A DNA stretch of 22,235 nucleotides, from assembly GCA_964473025.1 (NCBI GenBank), contig CAYYMZ010000015.1, forward strand, positions 1-22,235. Direction: 5' to 3'. Shown in pieces: positions 1-6,883 of this stretch (positions are counted from its first letter, which is position 1; each line of letters starts with the position of its first letter). Below the pieces are notes generated by a model, which saw only the letters and a list, made by a program, of their open reading frames with translations, made no database searches and was not told where the DNA came from. The position numbers were made by a program, and so were the translations under genes. The stretch comes from CAYYMZ01 sp964473025. GTDB taxonomy: Bacteria > Patescibacteriota > UBA1384 > DTJR01.

Positions 1-423
1 GTCAATTAAAATAATAGAGTAACCCGTTTGTTTGTCATTATTTAGGATAGCCGTTTGGATAGGGGAGGGACCGCGATATTTTGGCAAAATAGAGGGGTGG
101 ATATTGATAATTTTCTTCTCAAACAGATCGATAATGTTTTGAGGGATTATTTTGCCATAAGCAAAGACCACCCCAACCCTAACCTTGTTCTTCTCGATAA
201 TCCCTAAAAGCTCTTCTTTGAATTGAAGGTCTAATTTTTCGGGCGTTAAAACTTTTAGACCGATCTCAACCGCGTATTGATGTGCCGGATTTAAGGTCTT
301 GTGCATTCCGCGCCCTGCACGTTTAGGGGACTCACTGACAAGAAGGTCAACGGAAAGATTACTTTGCGAAAGTTTTTTGGCAATTGACTCAAAATATTTG
401 TCGGATGAAAAAATTACAATCAT
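1..423 (-). CDS. fmt: Methionyl-tRNA formyltransferase, N-terminal part (cut by window edge)
   Basis: Transfers a formyl group from 10-formyltetrahydrofolate to Met-tRNAfMet for translation initiation. I translated the minus strand from the ATG at 423-421; the frame stays open to base 1, so about 141 residues are visible and the C-terminal part is missing. The protein starts MIVIFSSDKYFESIAKKL, then has the formyltransferase signature with INIHPSILPKYRGPSPI near residue 115 (catalytic His and the LPxYRGP loop), followed by TGYSIILID. The start overlaps the stop of def by 4 nt (ATGA), which suggests translational coupling, and def-fmt is a classical gene pair. Start and family are clear. Confidence 0.93.
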   Translation of the reverse strand, partial: MIVIFSSDKYFESIAKKLSQSNLSVDLLVSESPKRAGRGMHKTLNPAHQYAVEIGLKVLTPEKLDLQFKEELLGIIEKNKVRVGVVFAYGKIIPQNIIDLFEKKIINIHPSILPKYRGPSPIQTAILNNDKQTGYSIILID

Positions 424-890
424 TTATAATCAGTAATTAGTTTGCCCTGTAGGTGGTCGGTTTCGTGCTGCAGGACCCTTGCCAGATATCCCCTGGCCTT
501 AATAGTTTGTCGCTTCATCTTTAAATCTTGGTACTTGATATGTACTTTTTTATGTCTCGGTACGCTAAGCTCAATTTTGTCTATAGAAAGGCACCCTTCT
601 TTTTCGACCGTAATATCCTTAGATTTCCAGGTTATACATGGATTAATTAAAACTATTTTCGGAATTGCTATAAGGTCAGGGTCTTTTTTTAGCTGTTCTT
701 CCGAAGGAGCGAAACCTATAACCGAAAAATTCAAACTTTTTCCGACTTGGGGTGCGGCTAAGCCGACCCCCTTAGTTTCTATTGTTTTTCGCATTTCGCC
801 AATAAGATCTAAAAGCCTAGCGTCAATTTTTTCGACGTTCTTTGTTTTTTTTCTTAAGATTGGGTCCGGATCTTTAACTATTTTGATCAT
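420..890 (-). CDS. def: Peptide deformylase
   Basis: Metal-dependent hydrolase that removes the N-formyl group from nascent proteins. All three family motifs are visible in the 156-residue product: motif I GVGLAAPQ near residue 42, motif II EGCLS near residue 98 (metal-binding Cys) and motif III QHETDH near residue 141 (two metal-binding His and the catalytic Glu). Length is normal for the family. It is linked by ATGA overlaps to the upstream glycosyltransferase gene (887-890) and to the downstream fmt (420-423), so the three should be translated from one mRNA. Formylation and deformylation thus sit side by side. Confidence 0.96.
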   Translation of the reverse strand: MIKIVKDPDPILRKKTKNVEKIDARLLDLIGEMRKTIETKGVGLAAPQVGKSLNFSVIGFAPSEEQLKKDPDLIAIPKIVLINPCITWKSKDITVEKEGCLSIDKIELSVPRHKKVHIKYQDLKMKRQTIKARGYLARVLQHETDHLQGKLITDYK

Positions 891-2053
891 AGCATCTTGT
901 TTTTATGATTCTCGATTTGAGAATCATATAAGTTTACAAGATCTCTGGTCAAATTGGAAGAGGCGAACTGACGGGCCTCGGATCTTGCCCTAAGCGAGAA
1001 GTCCAAACGCATTTTATCACGTCGCAGAAGCTCGATAATTCCATCGGCAAAATCATCTTCATTGGCAGCCGTTACTAATCCGTCAACATTGTTGGTGACA
1101 TATTCCTGAGCGCCGAAACCAGATACAGCAACGACGGGCGTTCCCGAGGCAAGTGATTCTAGGATTACTAGTGGCTCAGGATCTGATTTTTTAGGATAGA
1201 CAAAAACATCTGCCGCCCCGAAAATTTTATTTACTTTGTTTTTCGCCATGTAACCGGTAAAGGTCACGAACTTAGCAAATGGCTGTGCTGCGGCTTGCTG
1301 TTGGTAAAATCTTAGATTTTTGCCCCCACCGATCACCAAGAGATGAACTTCCTCAATTGCCCTCCAAACTTTCTTAAAAGATTTTAAAAGCAGGGTGAAG
1401 TTTGACTCGTCATCAAGCCGGCCAACGAAAAGAATCAATTTTTCAGCTTGAGGAATACTAAATTTTTCATGTATTGCCTGGGTGGGCAAGCTAGTGAAAT
1501 CTTTCGGGAATATTCCAATTGGAATATTTTCAATCGGGGTACTGATCTGTAGATTCTCGAGGTACTTCTTTGAATTTTTGCTTAACGAAATAATGCTATC
1601 GCATTGGTTTGCGTATCGTACGGTTTTATACAATGCCTTCTCGGCATTTCTCTGTGCCGAGCTGAAAAATGATTTTTTTCTCTCGGATTCGGGAAAGATT
1701 CTATAGAAGGTATGGATGAGCGGAACCTGTGCCACTCGGGCTATACGTGGAGCAAAATCAAAAAGATCAAAGAAATAGTGCGAGTGGACAATATCTAGCT
1801 TTAATCGCGAGATTTTGCTGGAGCTAGTAGATGTAAAAACAGGCCAAATTCTCGGCCGGTATTTCTCGTGAGAGCTAAATATTGCGGGAAATCTTGCAAC
1901 ACGGGGGTTGCTGTCTTTGAAGCCGGGATATTTTGGGGCGAAAACATAAACAGTATGGCCCAATCTCTCCAAGGCCACCCTTAATGTTTCCATCGAAACA
2001 GCTACTCCCGTTGGAACAGGGACATATGCATCGCTAACAAATCCAATTCTCAT
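887..2053 (-). CDS. GT4-family glycosyltransferase (GT-B fold)
   Basis: A 388-residue glycosyltransferase of the GT-B fold. The N-terminus (MRIGFVSDAYVPVPTGVAVS) resembles the acceptor domain of GT4 enzymes that glycosylate diacylglycerol or phosphatidylinositol. The C-terminal domain has LILFVGRLDDESNF at about residue 206 and the nucleotide-sugar segment DPEPLVILESLASGTPVVAV around residue 290. In that segment the first Glu of the E-x7-E motif is replaced by Asp (D-x7-E). Substrate cannot be told from sequence; a membrane glycolipid is a guess. The gene sits between the PriA-like gene and def, splitting the common priA-def-fmt order. It has no SD, and a good extended -10 lies immediately upstream. 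Confidence 0.85.
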   Translation of the reverse strand: MRIGFVSDAYVPVPTGVAVSMETLRVALERLGHTVYVFAPKYPGFKDSNPRVARFPAIFSSHEKYRPRIWPVFTSTSSSKISRLKLDIVHSHYFFDLFDFAPRIARVAQVPLIHTFYRIFPESERKKSFFSSAQRNAEKALYKTVRYANQCDSIISLSKNSKKYLENLQISTPIENIPIGIFPKDFTSLPTQAIHEKFSIPQAEKLILFVGRLDDESNFTLLLKSFKKVWRAIEEVHLLVIGGGKNLRFYQQQAAAQPFAKFVTFTGYMAKNKVNKIFGAADVFVYPKKSDPEPLVILESLASGTPVVAVSGFGAQEYVTNNVDGLVTAANEDDFADGIIELLRRDKMRLDFSLRARSEARQFASSNLTRDLVNLYDSQIENHKNKML

Positions 2054-2061
2054 TAATTTAA

Positions 2062-2069
2062 ATTATAGC
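2062..2069 (-). promoter_or_regulatory. Extended -10 promoter for the glycosyltransferase-def-fmt genes
   Basis: On the minus strand TGCTATAAT (TG-n-TATAAT extended -10) has its TATAAT at 2067-2062. No good -35 is visible at 16-18 bp, which extended -10 promoters tolerate. Initiation about 7 nt downstream would fall near 2055, only one or two nt before the ATG at 2053, so the mRNA would be practically leaderless. That agrees with the absence of an SD in front of the gene. It lies in the short gap after the PriA-like gene, so it would work as an internal operon promoter. Confidence 0.5.
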
Positions 2070-2082
2070 AGAGAATTATGGT

Positions 2083-3783
2083 TTAAGAGAACTCTAGCGG
2101 GTCGGCGCCCAAATAAATGTTGCCTTGGCTAATCGCCAAAACGGTCTTGGCAAAATTCTTAAATTTTCGCCTTTCAACGAGTGCAAGTATTCCCGTATCT
2201 CCCGGCACAGGCAAAAACGTAATTTCTTCTGCGTTGCTAATCTTTTCGCACCACCTGTTTAGGTTATCAGCGCCGCGTTTGATGTCTCTATCTTTTGACC
2301 AAACAAGAAAAGAGCGGGTGAAAGGGGGGAGGTTCAATTTTTTTCTCTCCTTCAATTCCCCGGATAGAAAACCCTCCCAGTCATTATCTTGAAGCTGTTT
2401 AACGAATTTATTATCGTAAAGGTTCTCTCCATAAATATATACATTTCCCACACCAGACGATTTTAATCCCCTAATCTGCCGGAATAATTTTTGTCTGTTT
2501 CTCAAATATGGCGAATTAAGCATTAAGCTAAAATAGGGGATTAGGGCGATATCAAACGATTGATCTGATTTTTCAAGCTCTCCCCAGGTTAGATATGAAA
2601 AATTATTTTTAAATTGCGGGAACATACCTTCCATATTTTTTTGAAACTCGAACCTATCAAAGCCCAGCCGTCTGATATTTGTCCCTCTACATATTTTGCA
2701 TGAAAGCGATGAATTTACAGTTGCGCATTGAGCGCATATGCGATTTTGTTTCGTAAACATTTCTCCCTTGCAATTCGTGCAGGAAACAGCATTTTTGCAG
2801 TCATTGCATACAAGGCGAAAAACATCTTTCCAGCTCCCGACAACTAGTATCTTTTTTTGATTTTTTATTTGATCTCTCAAAACCCTTTGATTTTCAATAA
2901 TTTTATTATTAAAGGCAGGTAGTATCTTTATTTTTAGATTTGATTTTAGCTCGGTTAAAATAATGGATTTCCTCAATATACCAATAAATGAAAATATGTC
3001 CGGTGTCTCACCGCCAATAAAAAAATTGGCACGGCTGATTTTAGTAAGCATTCGAGCCACGGTATAGGCGTTATAGTACGGTGCTTGATCATCTTGATAG
3101 GCAAAGTTTAGGGGGTCGTCTATAAAAATATTTTTTAAATATGTGTATGGCAAAAATAGTGAATGTCTCGTGCCAACAACAATTAAATTCTCCCCAAGTA
3201 AAATTTGTTGCCAAATTATTGCCTTTTCTTCCCTGTTTAGTTGGCTGTGCCATATAACAATTTTTTGCATCGGGAGATATTTCTTCAAGAGAAGCGCTGT
3301 CTCATCAATCTGCTTAATTGTTGGTAGCACAATCACTGTTTGGCCATTTTGTGATTTATCCCGGAATAAAACTTGGCTAAAATACTCGACTCTCTCGCTC
3401 TTTGATGCGATGATTTGGTGAATTTCCCCTTTTTTATTTTTTTGAACTTTGTAATTTGCGCCAAGTGACTTTAAATCTCTTAAGTTTAAATTAGGCAGGA
3501 AAGCAAAAACAATCTCAGCGAAGGAACTTAGATAATAATCCGACATAATTTTCGCCAAATTCACTTGATCGCTGGTAAAAACCGATGATTTTGAAAGGAC
3601 CCTCAGGATGCTTTTTGAGGCAAAATTCGATTTGGATATGACCGAGTCAACAAGGCCGATAACCTTACCTGCTGAAAACGGAACCTCGACCAAGGAATAT
3701 ACCGGAAGAGAGGCGCCTGTAAATTTGTAATCGAAAGCCAGCCCACCTTGGACTTTTCGGTGTACATAGATTTTTGCGATCAT
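2083..3783 (-). CDS. PriA-like primosomal protein, ATPase motifs lost
   Basis: Homologue of primosomal protein N' (PriA), the 3'-5' helicase that restarts stalled replication forks. Seen: the N-terminal 3'-DNA-binding domain (residues 1-100, with LAKIMSDYYLSSFAEIV), a helicase lobe that keeps HSQLNREEKAIIWQ and VVGTRHSLFLP (181-221), the zinc-binding region with all eight cysteines as four CxxC pairs (326/329, 335/338, 350/353, 362/365), and the C-terminal domain (KERKKLNLPPF). Lost: Walker A (residues about 126-135 read ASKSERVEYF where TGSGKTEVYL is usual), the DEEH box (IDDPL at 231-235), and the QVAGRAGR motif VI (RQIRGLKSSG at 435-444). At 566 residues it is short against about 730, and little room is left for the winged-helix domain. 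The reading frame is intact, so I do not call it a pseudogene. It overlaps obg by 4 nt and precedes def/fmt as in many bacteria, which supports the identity. Confidence 0.85.
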   Translation of the reverse strand: MIAKIYVHRKVQGGLAFDYKFTGASLPVYSLVEVPFSAGKVIGLVDSVISKSNFASKSILRVLSKSSVFTSDQVNLAKIMSDYYLSSFAEIVFAFLPNLNLRDLKSLGANYKVQKNKKGEIHQIIASKSERVEYFSQVLFRDKSQNGQTVIVLPTIKQIDETALLLKKYLPMQKIVIWHSQLNREEKAIIWQQILLGENLIVVGTRHSLFLPYTYLKNIFIDDPLNFAYQDDQAPYYNAYTVARMLTKISRANFFIGGETPDIFSFIGILRKSIILTELKSNLKIKILPAFNNKIIENQRVLRDQIKNQKKILVVGSWKDVFRLVCNDCKNAVSCTNCKGEMFTKQNRICAQCATVNSSLSCKICRGTNIRRLGFDRFEFQKNMEGMFPQFKNNFSYLTWGELEKSDQSFDIALIPYFSLMLNSPYLRNRQKLFRQIRGLKSSGVGNVYIYGENLYDNKFVKQLQDNDWEGFLSGELKERKKLNLPPFTRSFLVWSKDRDIKRGADNLNRWCEKISNAEEITFLPVPGDTGILALVERRKFKNFAKTVLAISQGNIYLGADPLEFS

Positions 3784-4727
3784 AGCTTTTTGAGAATTTG
3801 CTGATGCAGCTCTTTCATTCCTTTTCCGGTTGCAGCCGAAATGGCCAAGTCGTATTTAAAATCAGCTGGTAGTTCTTTTATGATATCAACTTTGCTAAGT
3901 ACGATGATTTCTTTTTTCCGCGTGAGTTCAGGATTAAATTTTTTGAGTTCTTCTCTTACGGTTTTGTAGTCACGGCTAGGATTTTCGCTTGTCGCGTCAA
4001 CCAAGTGAAGCAAGATTTTAGTTCTCTCGACGTGGCGCAAAAATTTATGCCCAAGCCCGCGGCCCTCTGATGCATTTTCAATTAATCCCGGAATATCCGC
4101 TAAAACGAACGCCTTATCATCAAATCTGACTACACCTAAAATTGGTCCTAATGTTGTAAATGGATAATCAGCCACCTTGGGATGCGCGTTAGACATGGCT
4201 GAAATCAACGTCGATTTTCCGGCATTTGGCAACCCGATTATTCCAACATCGGCGATTAGTTTCAAAATTAATTTTAATTTTTTTTCTTCACCCTTTTCGC
4301 CCGGCTTTGATTCTCGCGGTGTCTGGTGGGTAGCGGTTGCAAAGTGAACATTGCCTAAACCGCCACGACCGCCGTGTGCAACGGATATCGTATCGCCCTC
4401 ATTTTTTAAATCTGCCAATTGAGTTTGGTCGACAGAATCATATATGATCGTTCCCGGTGGAACGGATAGAGTTAAACCCTGGCCGTTTTTGCCATGCTTT
4501 TGACTGCGCTCACCGGGTTTGCCGTTTTCGGCCTCGAAAACGCGCAGACGCTCAAAATCGGTCAATGTGTTTGTTCTGTTTGAAGCAACGAAGATAATAT
4601 CTCCGCCTTTACCTCCATCACCACCATCTGGACCGCCCCGTTCAACATATTTCTCATGTCTAAAAGAAACGGCACCATCGCCGCCCCGACCGGCAAACAC
4701 TTCAATTTCTGCTTCATCTACCAACAT
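3780..4727 (-). CDS. obg: GTPase Obg/CgtA, short form without C-terminal extension
   Basis: Ribosome-associated GTPase needed for late assembly of the 50S subunit. The glycine-rich Obg fold fills the N-terminal half (residues 1-158, GRGGDGAVSFRHEKYVERGG, GGDGGKGGD). The G domain follows: G1 GLPNAGKST (165-173), the switch region YPFTTLGP (188-195), G3 DIPG (211-214), G4 SKVD (278-281, Ser in place of the usual Asn) and G5 SAA (297-299). The protein ends at residue 315, where many family members carry a further C-terminal (OCT) domain; its absence is common. First gene of the obg-PriA-like-GT-def-fmt run, overlapping the next gene by ATGA. No SD is visible. Confidence 0.94.
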   Translation of the reverse strand: MLVDEAEIEVFAGRGGDGAVSFRHEKYVERGGPDGGDGGKGGDIIFVASNRTNTLTDFERLRVFEAENGKPGERSQKHGKNGQGLTLSVPPGTIIYDSVDQTQLADLKNEGDTISVAHGGRGGLGNVHFATATHQTPRESKPGEKGEEKKLKLILKLIADVGIIGLPNAGKSTLISAMSNAHPKVADYPFTTLGPILGVVRFDDKAFVLADIPGLIENASEGRGLGHKFLRHVERTKILLHLVDATSENPSRDYKTVREELKKFNPELTRKKEIIVLSKVDIIKELPADFKYDLAISAATGKGMKELHQQILKKL

Positions 4728-4780
4728 AAGATTAAATAGTTATTTAGCCAAGAAATCATCATAGCTTTAATTCAATAAAT

Positions 4781-4801
4781 ATAAAAGACGGTAGTTCCCG
4801 T
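4781..4801 (-). terminator. Weak terminator-like hairpin after the ybbR gene
   Basis: On the minus strand, directly after the stop of the YbbR gene, ACGG-GAACTA-CCGT forms a 4-bp stem (4801-4788) followed by CTTTTAT. The stem is short, so read-through into obg is likely. The rest of the 76-nt gap before obg is AT-rich; I see only a poor promoter candidate there (TATGAT at 4763-4758 with no clear -35). Confidence 0.3.
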
Positions 4802-4803
4802 AA

Positions 4804-6021
4804 TTATTTTTGTCCGACGATGACGAATAATTTATCTGGAGTGAAATTTAAAGGTGTTAAACTTGAGGGATATTTTAGAGAATCAGATTTAAGCTCAATT
4901 TCATTTGTTCCACTCGACGTGCCAGAGAGGTCGATATTCAGCTTAACGTTGTCGTTGTTGATTTGATTTAAAGTGTCTGGGCTACCAGTAAAAACTACTA
5001 AAACCCTGGTTGGATTAAAAGATGAGACCGTAAGGTTGCTGGGTAAGTTTATAAAACTTGGTTTAAGCGAGATCTCCCTAGTCGAGTCTGACTTAGAAAC
5101 AACAAGGGAAATCTGAACGGACATGACTTGCCCCTCGGTTGTAACCCCTGTGGGAAGATTGAGCTTGGCCGAAACGGTTTTGTTTTCAGAAAGTCCCGTA
5201 ATATCGACAGGTTCTGTTTCAACATACTTTAATAACGAGATCCTCGCGCTGTTTCCGCCAACCGTCACTACTTCGGGGTCAGATGATGTGGCACTAATAA
5301 AATATCCCGGCTTGAGATTGCCAGCGAGGTTTATCTTAATTCCCAGAGTTTTAACATCACCGACCCGGGTGATATTTATCGAAACTTCTACGTCTTTGGG
5401 TTCAATTGATATATCTTTTAGCTCTTGTCCCGACGCACTGTAAACGAAAAGCTGGGTATTTTTTGAAAAATTTGCGTTTTCCCCATTGAGTTTAATTGGG
5501 GCGACTGCTTCGGTAACATTTGAAATTACACTTTCGGGTCCGGAGACACTAACCTCAGGCGGGGCTATCTCGGAGTTAGAAACACCGAATCCTTCTGCGG
5601 CAGATCCACCGAGTCGAATTCTCACGGGGACAGCTTTGCTCACCTTTTTTTCTATCCTAACAGTAGTACTACTTGGCGTAATGCTTGAAATTTGAATATT
5701 AGGGTTTTTTGATGATACGGTGATATTTTTATTATACGTTCCCTCATCCAAAGATGATAAGTCAATACTCGCCTTAAAGTTATCCTGGGATATTCCACTT
5801 AAATTGATATTTTCAGATCTAATTTTAATTTGTACGTTTTCGTCTCCAGAAATTGCGACTAATCCGTCTTTAATGTTTTTGAAATCAATCGGTATATTGC
5901 CGGGAAAGCTGACAATTGAAGATTGCGTTGCAGTTATAGAAAACCACAAAATAATGGCACAAATTAATGCTCCTAGTTTGGCGTGCCAATCCCTCGTAAA
6001 AAATTTTTTTAATCTACCCAT
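4804..6021 (-). CDS. YbbR-domain protein, probable regulator of the c-di-AMP synthase (CdaR-like)
   Basis: A 405-residue protein with one N-terminal membrane helix (about residues 14-31, LGALICAIILWFSITATQ) followed by beta-rich repeats of about 80-90 residues of the YbbR type, recurring as patterns like VPVRIRLGGSAAEGFGVSNS and PPEVSVSGPESVISNV. About four repeats fit the length. In Firmicutes the YbbR protein CdaR binds and regulates the membrane cyclase CdaA, and its gene lies directly after cdaA. Here it also follows cdaA, with an 8-nt overlap, so the same partnership is inferred. The repeats should face outside the cytoplasm. No glmM follows, unlike the cdaA-cdaR-glmM operon of Firmicutes. 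Confidence 0.85.
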   Translation of the reverse strand: MGRLKKFFTRDWHAKLGALICAIILWFSITATQSSIVSFPGNIPIDFKNIKDGLVAISGDENVQIKIRSENINLSGISQDNFKASIDLSSLDEGTYNKNITVSSKNPNIQISSITPSSTTVRIEKKVSKAVPVRIRLGGSAAEGFGVSNSEIAPPEVSVSGPESVISNVTEAVAPIKLNGENANFSKNTQLFVYSASGQELKDISIEPKDVEVSINITRVGDVKTLGIKINLAGNLKPGYFISATSSDPEVVTVGGNSARISLLKYVETEPVDITGLSENKTVSAKLNLPTGVTTEGQVMSVQISLVVSKSDSTREISLKPSFINLPSNLTVSSFNPTRVLVVFTGSPDTLNQINNDNVKLNIDLSGTSSGTNEIELKSDSLKYPSSLTPLNFTPDKLFVIVGQK

Positions 6022-6814
6022 TTTTCTTAATACTTAAAATGTTCTTTAGTTTGCTTCGGACCTGATCCGGCTTCAAGTTGGTTTCAAGTATTCCATCTAT
6101 TGCCATTGAAATCTTTCCGCTCTCTTCGGAGACGACCAGCACGACAGAATCCGAAATAGAAGAAAGACCGATTGCCGCGCGATGGCGAGTGCCGAGGTGA
6201 TAGTCGAATTTCGAATCAGAGAGCGGCAAAACGGCCCCTGCCGCCTTTATCTTATTTCCGGCAACGATCACTGCTCCGTCATGCAGCGGGGCTTTCGGTG
6301 AAAAAATATTTAATAGAAGTTCAGTTGATAACTCGGCGTTTAGTGTTTTGCCCCTTTCGAGGTGCTCTCTTAAGTGATCAAAGCGCGCCAAAACGATTAA
6401 AGCTCCTGTCTTCTGCCGGCTTAGGATTTCGCAAGATTCTACGAGAATTTCAATTGCCTCTTCGAGCTCACGGCGGCGCAAAGTGAGAAATCCCCCAGCG
6501 AATTTGGTTCTACCTAATTTGATTAGTGCATTTCTTAACTCCGGTTGGAAAACGATAGGAATAGCCACAACCAATGCGGTTAACGAATACTGAAGGATAA
6601 ACATGAGCACGTTTAGCTGTAGAGCTTTAGCGATTGCCCAAATTATAACTAAAATTAAAATTCCATAAATGATTTGTACCGCACGAGTTCCGCGAATGAA
6701 AGTATAAAATAAATAAAATAAAGTAGCGACAATCAGAATGTCTAAAATAGAGATCCAATGAAATTTGGAAAAAATAGTTTCGAAAATTGAAAATGCCTGG
6801 GTGTTTACCCCCAA
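6014..6814 (-). CDS. cdaA: Membrane diadenylate cyclase (CdaA type)
   Basis: Makes the second messenger c-di-AMP from two ATP. The 266-residue protein has three predicted N-terminal membrane helices (about 22-39, 46-64, 69-88), then a DAC (DisA_N) domain with the two catalytic signatures: DGA at 179-181 (in PLHDGAVIV) and RHR at 210-212 (in LGTRHRAAIG), plus ELSTELLLNIFSPKAPLHDG. Order and length are those of CdaA. The start is a TTG (6814-6812); no ATG lies upstream of the first helix in this frame, and a poor AGGG lies just before it, so the exact start is uncertain by a few codons. It lies 69 nt after infB and overlaps the YbbR partner gene. Confidence 0.94.
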   Translation of the reverse strand: MGVNTQAFSIFETIFSKFHWISILDILIVATLFYLFYTFIRGTRAVQIIYGILILVIIWAIAKALQLNVLMFILQYSLTALVVAIPIVFQPELRNALIKLGRTKFAGGFLTLRRRELEEAIEILVESCEILSRQKTGALIVLARFDHLREHLERGKTLNAELSTELLLNIFSPKAPLHDGAVIVAGNKIKAAGAVLPLSDSKFDYHLGTRHRAAIGLSSISDSVVLVVSEESGKISMAIDGILETNLKPDQVRSKLKNILSIKKNG

Positions 6815-6883
6815 AACCCTGCCAAGCCCTACGTCGTTAATTTTCCCTCCTCTTTGTAATACTATCTGGGATAAAACTCAAAA

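Noticed and set aside
442..993. Plus-strand open frame of 183 codons over def
   Set aside because: Mirrors def and the end of the GT gene, whose motifs are unmistakable on the other strand.
2083..3783. PriA-like gene as a pseudogene
   Set aside because: No frameshift or stop over 566 codons, and zinc cysteines and terminal domains are conserved, so loss of ATPase motifs looks functional rather than decay.
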